A DNA stretch of 44,983 nt from NCBI GenBank assembly GCA_017539045.1, contig JAFYHS010000002.1:1-44983 (forward strand). The letters are read 5' to 3'. This document shows, piece by piece, positions 25,784 through 34,246 of the stretch (positions are counted from its first letter, which is position 1; the number at the start of each line of letters is the position of its first letter). The notes below the pieces were generated by a model. That model was not told the DNA's origin, made no database searches, and worked only from the letters and a program-made list of their open reading frames with translations. This DNA comes from Bacteroidales bacterium (GTDB taxonomy: Bacteria > Bacteroidota > Bacteroidia > Bacteroidales > F082). The position numbers and the translations under genes are program-made.

Positions 25784-26746
25784 TTACCTCAATCGGATCA
25801 CCTGTCCCTTATACAAGCGTTCGCCTTCGTTTATCCCGTTCAAGGTTTGGATCATCTTAGGCTTCACGGCGAAGCGCAAGGCCACGTCGCGCAACGTCTC
25901 GCCTTCCTGTACCGTATAAGGCTTGGCCTTCCAGTTTCTGTTTCTCAGTTTCGACAGATACACCACGTCGCCGCTATGGAAGATGACCTCCTCGGGATGC
26001 TTCAAGCAGTTGTATTCGCAGAAACGTTTGAATTTGATGCCGAAAGCCTCTGCCAACTTCTCAGGGGTCTCCCCTTCCTTGGCAAAAACGAAACGCACCT
26101 TGTTGTTTTCATAGATGAAACGACCTTCAGGCGTCATGTCGGCCAATGGAAACACCGACTTATCCTCGGGCGCATAAGCCAACTCGAAGTACTCCTCCAC
26201 CACTTCCGGGTCAACAGGCTCCACTTCGCTTTCCTTCAGTAAACCGAGTGCAATCTGGTCATATTGGGTGAGTTCGTAGAGATTGATGCGGTCGATGAGC
26301 AGTTGGGCATACTTGGGGTTGGTGGCATAGCCAGCGGCCTTAAGGCCTTTGGCCCAACCTTCGTAGTCGGTGATATCGAGGTCGAACAAGGCGGCATAGC
26401 GGCTGCGCCCACAGAGGAACTCGGAATGGTCCTTGAACGACTCCTCGGGGCTTTTGTACTTACGGAAGCATTCATTCTTCTCGTCATCATCCATGTAATA
26501 GGTGTCGCCTTCCCAACCCTTGTGACACTTGATGCCAAAATGGTTCTTCGCCTCACGTGCCAAAGCGCTGTTGCCCGCTCCCGACTCAAGAAGGCCTTGT
26601 GCCAAGGTGATGGACGCCGGAATCTTATGGGTCTTCATCTCGCGGATGGCGATGTCTTTATAGGTCTGGATGTATTCCTCGGGGGTGATTCTTTGCGCAA
26701 AGAGCGACAACGGCAAAAGCGCAAACAACAGCAGTACTTTCTTCAT
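25784..26746 (-). CDS. Secreted glucosaminidase with LysM domain (GH73-type)
   Basis: This predicted periplasmic peptidoglycan hydrolase cuts N-acetylglucosaminyl bonds. From ATG 26746 it has 320 residues: a signal peptide (MKKVLLLFALLPLSLFA), a GH73/lysozyme-like domain at about 20-165 with catalytic E54 in LAQGLLESGAGNSA and FGIKCHKGW further on, a linker, a degenerate LysM at about 210-260, and a clear LysM at the C-terminus (YTVQEGETLRDVALRFAV). A frame extension upstream to 26839 would bury the signal peptide and cross the promoter, so I reject it. Confidence 0.88.
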   Translation of the reverse strand: MKKVLLLFALLPLSLFAQRITPEEYIQTYKDIAIREMKTHKIPASITLAQGLLESGAGNSALAREAKNHFGIKCHKGWEGDTYYMDDDEKNECFRKYKSPEESFKDHSEFLCGRSRYAALFDLDITDYEGWAKGLKAAGYATNPKYAQLLIDRINLYELTQYDQIALGLLKESEVEPVDPEVVEEYFELAYAPEDKSVFPLADMTPEGRFIYENNKVRFVFAKEGETPEKLAEAFGIKFKRFCEYNCLKHPEEVIFHSGDVVYLSKLRNRNWKAKPYTVQEGETLRDVALRFAVKPKMIQTLNGINEGERLYKGQVIRLR

Positions 26747-26767
26747 TCGACTACAAGAATTAAAGTG

Positions 26768-26826
26768 TAAAAGTACGACTTTTTCGGAAACCCAACCGTT
26801 TTGCAACGAATTTTTCACTATTTTTG
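26768..26826. promoter_or_regulatory. Divergent promoters for the glucosaminidase and rsmG
   Basis: TATTTTTG at 26819-26826 (plus) lies 21 bases before rsmG. On the minus strand TACTTTTA at 26768-26775 lies 21 bases before the glucosaminidase start. Confidence 0.45.
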
Positions 26827-26847
26827 AGGCCCATTTCAAGACACATC

Positions 26848-27474
26848 ATGGACACAAAGAGCCTATTCCAATACTTCCCAGAGCTAAGCGACAAGCAGAA
26901 AGAGCAGTATAACCAACTGAAAGACTTGTACTTGGACTGGAATAGCAAAATCAATGTCATCTCGCGCAAGGACATGGAGCATTTCTACGAGCACCACGTC
27001 CTGCATTCCTTGGCCATCGCAAAATACTATGAGCTCTTGCCTGGCATGAAGGTCATGGACTTGGGCACCGGTGGCGGTTTCCCCGGCATCCCCTTGGCCA
27101 TTATGTTTCCGCAAACCGAGTTCTACCTCATCGATGGTACAGGCAAGAAAATCAAGGTGGTCAATGCCGTGAAAGATTCCATTGGGCTAGAGAATGTGGT
27201 GGCCGAACACAAACGCGCCGAGGAAGTGAAAGACAAGTTTGATGTGATTACGGGTCGCGCGGTGATGACCCTACCCGAAATCGCCAACCTGGCTGGTAAC
27301 AAACTGAGGATCAGAGGCGACGAAGAGGCCGGCGGCATCATGTACCTGAAAGGCGGCGACCTGACGGAAGAGTTCAAGGCGCTGAACCGCTACTGGCACC
27401 ACAAGAAAGCCATCATCAGCAAATGGTTCAAAGAGGAGTATTTTATTGAGAAATATGTGATACATCTATACTAA
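26848..27474 (+). CDS. rsmG: 16S rRNA (guanine527-N7)-methyltransferase
   Basis: RsmG methylates G527 of 16S rRNA using SAM; loss gives low-level streptomycin resistance in other bacteria. The family pattern is clear: WNSKINVISRKDMEHFYEHH near residue 31, the SAM site VMDLGTGGGFPGIPLAI at about 69-85, and ITGRAVMTLPEI. The 208-residue length is typical. I use ATG 26848; the frame reaches back to a TTG at 26824 that is inside the -7 element. The M16 peptidase gene begins 7 bases later and is probably co-transcribed. Confidence 0.94.
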   Translation: MDTKSLFQYFPELSDKQKEQYNQLKDLYLDWNSKINVISRKDMEHFYEHHVLHSLAIAKYYELLPGMKVMDLGTGGGFPGIPLAIMFPQTEFYLIDGTGKKIKVVNAVKDSIGLENVVAEHKRAEEVKDKFDVITGRAVMTLPEIANLAGNKLRIRGDEEAGGIMYLKGGDLTEEFKALNRYWHHKKAIISKWFKEEYFIEKYVIHLY

Positions 27475-27481
27475 TAAGCAA

Positions 27482-30283
27482 ATGAAAAAACTGACATTAA
27501 CCTTTATCGCTATGCTGGCACTGAGTGCGACGTTGTTCGCCCAGCAAGCCATGCCTGTGCCTTTCGACCCGAACGTTAGAAGAGGCAAACTGGAAAACGG
27601 ATTGACCTATTACATCCGTCACAACGAGAAACCCGCCCAACGCGCCAACTTCTACATCGCGCAGAAAGTCGGTTCCATCCTTGAAGAAGACGACCAGCAG
27701 GGTCTGGCCCACTTCCTCGAACACATGGCCTTCAATGGCACGAAGAACTTCCCCGGCAAGGGACTCCTTAATTATATGGAGCACAACGGCGTGAAGTTTG
27801 GCGAGAACGTCAACGCTTGGACCAGCATCGAGCAGACCGTGTATATGCTCACCAACGTACCGACCACCAACATGAACCTTGTCGACTCGTGCATCCTCAT
27901 CCTCCACGACTGGTCGAGCTTCATCTCGCTTGAAGGCGAGGAGATCGACAAGGAGCGCGGTGTCATCCTTGAGGAGATGCGTCAAGGCCAAGGCGCCCAG
28001 ATGCGTATCTACGAAAAGATGTTGCCCGAGATTTATCCCAACAGTCCCTACGGTCACCGTTTGCCCATCGGCACCGAAGAAGTGGTCAGCGGCTTCAAGC
28101 ATGACGCTTTGCGTGCCTACTACCACAAGTGGTATCGTCCCGACCTGCAAGGCATCATCATCATTGGCGACGTCGACGTCAACGAGGTGGAGAACCACCT
28201 GAAGAGCATCTTCGAGGACATCCCCGCCCCCATCAACCCCGCCGAGCGCACCCGTTTCCAGGTGGCCGACAACGCCGAGCCCATCGTGAGCATCTGCACC
28301 GACCCCGAAGAGACCAACTACAACATTTCTTTGTACTACAAGCACGACATCGTGCCCTTCGAAGAGAGAGGCGACGTGCAATACTGGCTGAAGGGTTACA
28401 TGGACCAACTTGTTTCCACCATGTACAACAACCGCATGGAAGAACTGACCCAAAAAGCCAACCCGCCCTTCATCTTCGGCTATGGCTACTACGGCACCTT
28501 CTTCGTGAGCGACACCAAGGACGCTTGGACCGGATTGGCCTATGCCAAGGACAAGGACGGCATCGACGAGGCGCTGACCGCCATCGTGGCCGAGAACAAG
28601 CGTATGCAGCAATACGGCTTCACCGCGTCGGAGTTTGAGCGCGCCAAGGCCGACTTGATGAAACAAATCGAGAGCCAATACGACGAACGCGACAAGCAAG
28701 AAACCAGTCGCTATCTCTACCCCATCCTCAACCACTTCCTCACCAACGAGCCTTTGTTGGGCATCGAGAACGAATACATGCTGCTCGGACAGATCATGCC
28801 CATGCTTCCCGTGGAAGCCATCAACCAATACGCCAAGGAACTGATTCGTGAGGACAACATCGTCATCACGCTGACCGCTCCCGAGAAGGAAGGCGAGGTG
28901 CTGCCCACCAAGGAAGAACTCCTTGCCCTCTTCAACAAAGCCAAGGAAATCGAGGTGGAGCCCTACAAGGAGACTGTCAGCAACGAGCCTCTGATTGCCA
29001 CCCTGCCCGTGAAAGGCGCCATCGAGAGCAAGAAGCACGACGACACCTTCGACGCCACCGTGCTTACCTTGAAAAACGGCGCTAAGGTCATTTATAAACC
29101 CACCAATTTCAAGGACGACGAAATCCTCATGTCGGCCTACAGCTTCGGCGGTTACTCCGTCATGGACCAAAGCGACCCCTATACCCTGCAGCAACTCAAC
29201 GAGTTGGCTGGATTGGGCGGTTTGGGCAACTTCAGCGCTATCGACCTGCCCAAGGTCTTGGCCGGCAAGAAAGTCCACGTCAGCGGCAGCGTCAACACCT
29301 TCACCGAAAACGTCAGCGGCAGCTGCTCCGTCAAGGACTTGGAGACCATGATGCAACTTATCTATTTGAGTTTCGGGACGCCTCGTAACGACGAAGAGGC
29401 CTATCAATCCTTTATCACCCGCACCAAGGCCATGCTGGCCAACATTGAGTCGAACCCCGACGTCGCCTTCAGCGACAACCTCACCTTCGCCCTCTTCGAC
29501 AACCATCCGCTCCGTAAGCGCATGAAAGCCGAAGACTACGACAAGGTCGACTACGCCAAAGCCCTGAAGCTCTATGCTGACCGTTTCAAGGACGCCAACA
29601 ATTTCGTGTTCACCTTCGTGGGCAACATCGACCCCGAGACCTTCGAGCCCTTGGTCGAGCAATACATCGGAGCCCTGAAGACCAAGAAAAACGACGAGAC
29701 TTGGACCACCAACGTGCCCGCCATTACCGACAAGGATGTCACCAGCCATTACACCAAGGCCATGGAGAACCCAAAAGTCACCTGCTATATGGTTTACAAC
29801 GGAGACATGGAATTCAACCGTAAGAACCAACTGACCATGCAGGTTTTGAGCGATGTGATGGACATCGTCTACACCGAGAAGATCCGTGAAGATGAAGGTG
29901 GCACCTACGGCGTAGGCGTCAACGGCAACCTGAACAACCGTCCAAAAGAAAGCTTCATGTTCCTTATCGGCTTCAACACCAACAAGGAGATGTATGAGAA
30001 ACTGATGGGCATCGCCAAAGCCGAGCTTCAGAATGTGGCCAACCAAGGCCCGCGTCCCGAAGACCTCAAGAAGGTGAAGGAATTCCTCATCAAGAAGCAC
30101 GCCGAAGACCTGGAGAACAACCGTTATTGGATGAACTGCATCCAGACGCAGGACAGCGACGGCTACAACCCCATGGCCAACTATAACGAGATCATCAACG
30201 GCATTACCTCCAGTGACGTTGCCAACATGGCTAAGGCCGTGCTGAATGGCTACAAGAAGGAAGTGGTGCAGATACCTGAATAA
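27482..30283 (+). CDS. Secreted M16 family zinc peptidase
   Basis: This periplasmic or outer-membrane-associated zinc peptidase has a signal peptide (MKKLTLTFIAMLALSATLFA). The inverted zinc motif is HFLEH with H77, E80 and H81, and the third ligand E158 stands exactly 76 residues later, as in pitrilysins. A second, inactive M16 half follows, with no HxxEH. The 933-residue length fits two fused M16 units. It starts 7 bases after rsmG. The substrate is unknown; similar Bacteroidales proteins degrade peptides. Confidence 0.93.
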   Translation: MKKLTLTFIAMLALSATLFAQQAMPVPFDPNVRRGKLENGLTYYIRHNEKPAQRANFYIAQKVGSILEEDDQQGLAHFLEHMAFNGTKNFPGKGLLNYMEHNGVKFGENVNAWTSIEQTVYMLTNVPTTNMNLVDSCILILHDWSSFISLEGEEIDKERGVILEEMRQGQGAQMRIYEKMLPEIYPNSPYGHRLPIGTEEVVSGFKHDALRAYYHKWYRPDLQGIIIIGDVDVNEVENHLKSIFEDIPAPINPAERTRFQVADNAEPIVSICTDPEETNYNISLYYKHDIVPFEERGDVQYWLKGYMDQLVSTMYNNRMEELTQKANPPFIFGYGYYGTFFVSDTKDAWTGLAYAKDKDGIDEALTAIVAENKRMQQYGFTASEFERAKADLMKQIESQYDERDKQETSRYLYPILNHFLTNEPLLGIENEYMLLGQIMPMLPVEAINQYAKELIREDNIVITLTAPEKEGEVLPTKEELLALFNKAKEIEVEPYKETVSNEPLIATLPVKGAIESKKHDDTFDATVLTLKNGAKVIYKPTNFKDDEILMSAYSFGGYSVMDQSDPYTLQQLNELAGLGGLGNFSAIDLPKVLAGKKVHVSGSVNTFTENVSGSCSVKDLETMMQLIYLSFGTPRNDEEAYQSFITRTKAMLANIESNPDVAFSDNLTFALFDNHPLRKRMKAEDYDKVDYAKALKLYADRFKDANNFVFTFVGNIDPETFEPLVEQYIGALKTKKNDETWTTNVPAITDKDVTSHYTKAMENPKVTCYMVYNGDMEFNRKNQLTMQVLSDVMDIVYTEKIREDEGGTYGVGVNGNLNNRPKESFMFLIGFNTNKEMYEKLMGIAKAELQNVANQGPRPEDLKKVKEFLIKKHAEDLENNRYWMNCIQTQDSDGYNPMANYNEIINGITSSDVANMAKAVLNGYKKEVVQIPE

Positions 30284-30308
30284 TCTAAATCTTTAAATTA
30301 TAAACATT

Positions 30309-31922
30309 ATGACAGAAAAACTGACATTGAGAGACAACCCCACCATGCGTTGGATTGCCTTGTTGCTCTTGGCTTTGGCCATGTTTTGCGCCTACATCTT
30401 TATGGACATCCTGTCCCCCATCAAGGACTTGATGCAAACCGAACGCGGCTGGGACAGTCTCGCCTTCGGTACCATGCAAGGCGCTGAGACCTTCCTGAAC
30501 GTCTTCGTGTTCTTCCTCATCTTTGCCGGTATCATCCTCGACAAGATGGGCGTACGTTTCACGGCTGTGCTTTCGGGCGCTGTGATGCTCATCGGCGGTC
30601 TCATCAAGTACTACGCCATCAGCGAGTCGTTCTTTGGCAGCGGCGTTGAAAGATGGTTCACCGAAAACCTCAACTACATCCCACTCTTCGACGAGCTGGG
30701 CGTCTCGCCGTTCTACCGTGGCATGCCTGCTTCGGCCAAGTTGGCCGCTGTCGGCTTCATGATTTTCGGTTGCGGTACTGAGATGGCCGGTATCACCGTG
30801 AGCCGTGGTATCGTGAAGTGGTTCAAGGGTCGTGAGACGGCTCTGGCCATGGGTTCCGAGATGGCATTGGCCCGTCTGGGTGTGGCCACCTGCATGATCT
30901 TCTCACCCTATTTCGCCAAGCTCGGCGGCAGCATCAACGTGAGCCGTTCCGTGGCCTTCGGTGTGGTGTTGCTCTGCATCGCCCTCATCATGTTCGTCGT
31001 GTATTTCTTCATGGACAAGAAACTCGACGCCCAAACTGGCGAAGCCGAAGAGAAAGACGACCCGTTCAAGGTCAGCGACATCGGCAAGATCTTGTCGAGC
31101 CTCGGTTTCTGGCTGGTCGCTTTGCTCTGCGTGCTGTATTATAGCGCCATCTTCCCCTTCCAGAAGTACGCCGTCAACATGCTGCAGTGCAACCTGACGC
31201 TGACCGAGCCCGCCGCTGGTTCGTTCTGGGCCGGCGACACCGTCACCATCGTGCAATACATCATCATGCTTGTGGTGGCTGTCTGCTCGTTTGCCAGCAA
31301 CTTCTCGAAAAAGAGAGGCTTGAAGTTCGGTTTGATGGCTATCGCCGTCGTCGCCCTCGTGGTATACTGCTACATGGGTTACATGCGTGGCACTGCCGAG
31401 ACCATCTTCGCCGTGTTCCCGCTGTTGGCTGTGGCCATTACGCCTATCCTCGGCAGCTATGTCGACACGAAGGGTAAGGCCGCTTCCATGCTGATGATCG
31501 GCTCGTTGCTGCTCATCATCTGCCACCTCACCTTCGCCTTCATCCTGCCCATGTTCAAGGGCAATGCCGTCGGTGGCGTGGTCGTGGCTTATGTGACCAT
31601 CCTGGTGCTGGGCGCCTCCTTCTCGCTGGTCCCTGCCGCCTTGTGGCCGAGCGTGCCGAAGCTGGTGGACGAAAAGATTATCGGTTCTGCCTATGCCCTG
31701 ATCTTCTGGATCCAGAACATCGGCCTGTGGCTCTTCCCGCTGCTGATTGGTAAGGTCCTGGAAAACACCAATCCTGGTGTCACCGACCCCGTTGCGCTTA
31801 ACTACACATGGCCGTTGGTCATGTTGGCCTGCTTGGGTGTTGCCGCATTGATCATCGGTATCATCCTGAAGCGCGTGGATGCCAAGAAGCATCTCGGACT
31901 TGAGGAACCAAACATCAAATAA
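30309..31922 (+). CDS. MFS transporter
   Basis: The 537-residue product has about twelve hydrophobic segments in two groups of six with a charged central loop (residues about 235-260, rich in Glu, Lys and Asp), the layout of the major facilitator superfamily. LDKMGVRFTAVLSG near residue 74 is the loop 2-3 motif. It sits in the inner membrane. The substrate is not evident. The gene begins 25 bases after the M16 peptidase, so uptake of peptide-derived products is possible but unproven. A strong terminator follows. Confidence 0.88.
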   Translation: MTEKLTLRDNPTMRWIALLLLALAMFCAYIFMDILSPIKDLMQTERGWDSLAFGTMQGAETFLNVFVFFLIFAGIILDKMGVRFTAVLSGAVMLIGGLIKYYAISESFFGSGVERWFTENLNYIPLFDELGVSPFYRGMPASAKLAAVGFMIFGCGTEMAGITVSRGIVKWFKGRETALAMGSEMALARLGVATCMIFSPYFAKLGGSINVSRSVAFGVVLLCIALIMFVVYFFMDKKLDAQTGEAEEKDDPFKVSDIGKILSSLGFWLVALLCVLYYSAIFPFQKYAVNMLQCNLTLTEPAAGSFWAGDTVTIVQYIIMLVVAVCSFASNFSKKRGLKFGLMAIAVVALVVYCYMGYMRGTAETIFAVFPLLAVAITPILGSYVDTKGKAASMLMIGSLLLIICHLTFAFILPMFKGNAVGGVVVAYVTILVLGASFSLVPAALWPSVPKLVDEKIIGSAYALIFWIQNIGLWLFPLLIGKVLENTNPGVTDPVALNYTWPLVMLACLGVAALIIGIILKRVDAKKHLGLEEPNIK

Positions 31923-31930
31923 CCAACCTT

Positions 31931-31969
31931 AAATGAAAAAAGGCGACCGCTGGTCGCCTTTTTTCATTT
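31931..31969. terminator. Bidirectional rho-independent terminator
   Basis: An 18-base-pair perfect stem (31931-31948 with 31952-31969) with a 3-base loop has A and T runs on both sides, so it works for the MFS gene and for the convergent small gene, whose stop codon lies in the arm. Confidence 0.9.
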
Positions 31970-32302
31970 ATGCACAAACGGAACGTTACACATATTTAGG
32001 ATTTCCATGACGAAAGCCCGCTCTCGGGCACCGAAGTGAGCATCGGAACGCGAGAGCTTCGTCATCATGAGCGAGAAGGAGCGTTTCTTCTCCTTCGCCA
32101 TACGTTTCAACGTTTCGTAAACCTGTTTCTGCAATTCGTTTTTCGGAATCGGGACAAAGCCCTTTGTGTCGAATTCCAGTTCCTTCAGGCAGGCCTCAAG
32201 GCATTCCTTTTCCGACTTGTGGCTTTGGAAATCGGCATCGGCCAGATTGAACAACACACTGGCAACGGCGATTTTCTCCTCTTGGGTGAATTTTTCTTCC
32301 AT
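31964..32302 (-). CDS. Small TerB-like protein
   Basis: The 112-residue helical protein begins with EEKFTQEEKIAVASVLFNLADAD and resembles the tellurite-resistance TerB fold, in which acidic residues in the first helices bind metal (here D39, D41-like positions in LADADF). The likeness is weak. I use ATG 32302 because a -7-like element (TTTCTTTG, 32321-32328 on the minus strand) lies just upstream and a longer frame would cross it. The gene is convergent with the MFS gene and shares its terminator. Function is unknown. Confidence 0.65.
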   Translation of the reverse strand: MEEKFTQEEKIAVASVLFNLADADFQSHKSEKECLEACLKELEFDTKGFVPIPKNELQKQVYETLKRMAKEKKRSFSLMMTKLSRSDAHFGARERAFVMEILNMCNVPFVHK

Positions 32303-32338
32303 GATGACAGATTTTTGCTGCAAAGAAACGATTTTTTC

Positions 32339-32346
32339 TAATTTTG
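32339..32346 (+). promoter_or_regulatory. Promoter -7 element of the T9SS paralogue operon
   Basis: TAATTTTG lies 32 bases before the first paralogue and is back to back with the promoter of the small TerB-like gene. Confidence 0.5.
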
Positions 32347-32377
32347 CAGCAACAATCAACGTAAAAAAACGGCAGAC

Positions 32378-34222
32378 ATGAAGAAACTATCCTTACTATT
32401 CTTCGCTTTGGCCTCCATTGTAACATTGAATGCCCAATGGGTGGACGACCCCTCCAGCAACACCCATATCGCCAATTGTGCCAACGGTGCCGCCGAAGTG
32501 TATGTCTCAACCGACATTACAACGGGTGACTCCTACGTGCAATGGCATTACCAAGGCGAAAATGGATGGTCGCCATGGGTGCAGCGGCTTGACTTCAACG
32601 GTGTTCCACGATGGCCTGCCGACGGTATCCACGTAACCACGCCCGACTTCGCCACCTGGTCGCCAGGCTATGCCATGACCGCGGTCAACGGCGGTGTAGT
32701 CACGGTGTTCCGCACCCTCGGGCCTCATCACTGGGCTGTCAAGATCGATGCCGACGGCTCCTTCCCCTGGGGCGAACATGGCATCGTGCTCTTCGACGGT
32801 GAAGGCGGTGGCCGCTCCGAGGTGATCGCAGGCGATGACGGCGGCGTGTGGGCCTTGGGCACCGACATGGACAGCACCTTCCTACAATATGTCGATGCCG
32901 ACGGTACGCTGCATCCCAAGACCACCATCAAAGACCCCGCAAAAAAATGCACCAACGGCGTTTTGATACCCGCTGAAGACGATGTCTTTGTGGTGTATGC
33001 CAAGCAGACCCTCCAAGGCTACACCAATTACAACAAGGAAATCCACGTTGCAGGATACGACAAAAACGGCGTACAGGTTTTTCCCGAGACCCTGTTGTTT
33101 GGACTACAGACCGTAGGTGCCAGTTATGTCCACTATGCCATTCCCGACAGTAAGGGAGGCGGCTATGTCTATCAATTTCACAATGCCATAGGTGGCGTTT
33201 ATAACACCTACGTCACGCATTTCGATGAAAACGGCACACCCACCATCTCCGATCCCAACGGCATCGCCGTGCATACTCCCGACTACGGCAACTATTACAC
33301 CAATGCTTACGCCACCGTCGACCCCAAGAGCAATGATATCATTATCGCCTATCTCCAAAAGGATGCAGCCTCTCAATCACAACATCGGATCTATGTCAAC
33401 CGCATTACCGAATCGGGCGAAAAGCCATGGGGTGACGGCATTCTTGTGGCAGACTACGCCGGCCTTTCTTATAGCGACATCCATGTGGATGCCATCGATG
33501 CTGTAGATGGTTTCGTCGTGACCTACGGCACCAGCCAAGGCAGCATTGAGGCTGCGGGCTACGACCTCGATGGAAACCTGTTGTGGAACACCACCATGAG
33601 TTCGACCAGCTACAATAAAACCATTAGCGACAACACCACCGGTTTTCATTACGGGCAAAACATTGTGGCTTGGATCAACAGCGATGATGGCGGCGTCTAT
33701 GCCCAAAACATCGGCTGGGACGGCACCATAGGAGTGGTCACGCCACCTGCCCCGGTGACATGCGACCCGCCAACCGATTTCCAAGGCGAGTATTTCTATG
33801 AGACCAACATGGATTTCGGGGTGCATCTATCATGGACAGCACCTCAGGAATTGCCGCTGCACTACAACCTGTATTTCACCGATCCATCAGGCTGTACTAC
33901 AACCATTGAAGTAGACCCCAACGAAACGGATTATTTAGATCAGATGTCCATTATCGGAGCCGTCACTTACCAACTTACCGCAGTATATGAAGACTGCGAA
34001 TCCGAGTTTGCGCTCACTCCTGACGGTGAGGACCGCGTCACCATCGTGATCACTGGCATCGACGAAAACACGGAGGAAGAAATCGTGTCCATCCTGAGTG
34101 TTTACACCATCAAAGGACAACTTGTCAACGCCAAGGATCTCAACGAATTGAGTCAAGGCGTTTATATCGTCAAAGGGATTACGGATTCAGGCAAAACCAT
34201 CATAAAGAAAGTAATCAAGTAA
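32378..34222 (+). CDS. T9SS-exported repeat protein, paralogue 1
   Basis: This 614-residue protein has a signal peptide (MKKLSLLFFALASIVTLNA), then about eight repeats of roughly 45-60 residues centred on a strand-turn motif of the form (D/N)GxxxWGxxGI (for example DADGSFPWGEHGIVLF and ITESGEKPWGDGI), a fibronectin type III-like domain at about 465-560, and a C-terminal T9SS type A sorting domain (SVYTIKGQLVNAKDLNELSQ then GVYIVKGI). The repeats are likely beta-propeller blades. The protein should be exported and held at the cell surface or released. It has no enzyme motif. The next paralogue starts 24 bases later. Confidence 0.82.
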   Translation: MKKLSLLFFALASIVTLNAQWVDDPSSNTHIANCANGAAEVYVSTDITTGDSYVQWHYQGENGWSPWVQRLDFNGVPRWPADGIHVTTPDFATWSPGYAMTAVNGGVVTVFRTLGPHHWAVKIDADGSFPWGEHGIVLFDGEGGGRSEVIAGDDGGVWALGTDMDSTFLQYVDADGTLHPKTTIKDPAKKCTNGVLIPAEDDVFVVYAKQTLQGYTNYNKEIHVAGYDKNGVQVFPETLLFGLQTVGASYVHYAIPDSKGGGYVYQFHNAIGGVYNTYVTHFDENGTPTISDPNGIAVHTPDYGNYYTNAYATVDPKSNDIIIAYLQKDAASQSQHRIYVNRITESGEKPWGDGILVADYAGLSYSDIHVDAIDAVDGFVVTYGTSQGSIEAAGYDLDGNLLWNTTMSSTSYNKTISDNTTGFHYGQNIVAWINSDDGGVYAQNIGWDGTIGVVTPPAPVTCDPPTDFQGEYFYETNMDFGVHLSWTAPQELPLHYNLYFTDPSGCTTTIEVDPNETDYLDQMSIIGAVTYQLTAVYEDCESEFALTPDGEDRVTIVITGIDENTEEEIVSILSVYTIKGQLVNAKDLNELSQGVYIVKGITDSGKTIIKKVIK

Positions 34223-34246
34223 ATATTAACTTCAATACAATAAAAC

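Noticed and set aside
27497-30100. Long open frame (867 codons) on the minus strand opposite the M16 peptidase
   Set aside because: It is a shadow of the GC-rich codon pattern of the true gene; its product is low in complexity (Val/Gly/His-rich) and lacks a promoter or motif.
30903-31892. Minus-strand frame opposite the MFS gene
   Set aside because: The product is a His/Gln/Asp-rich shadow of membrane-protein codons.
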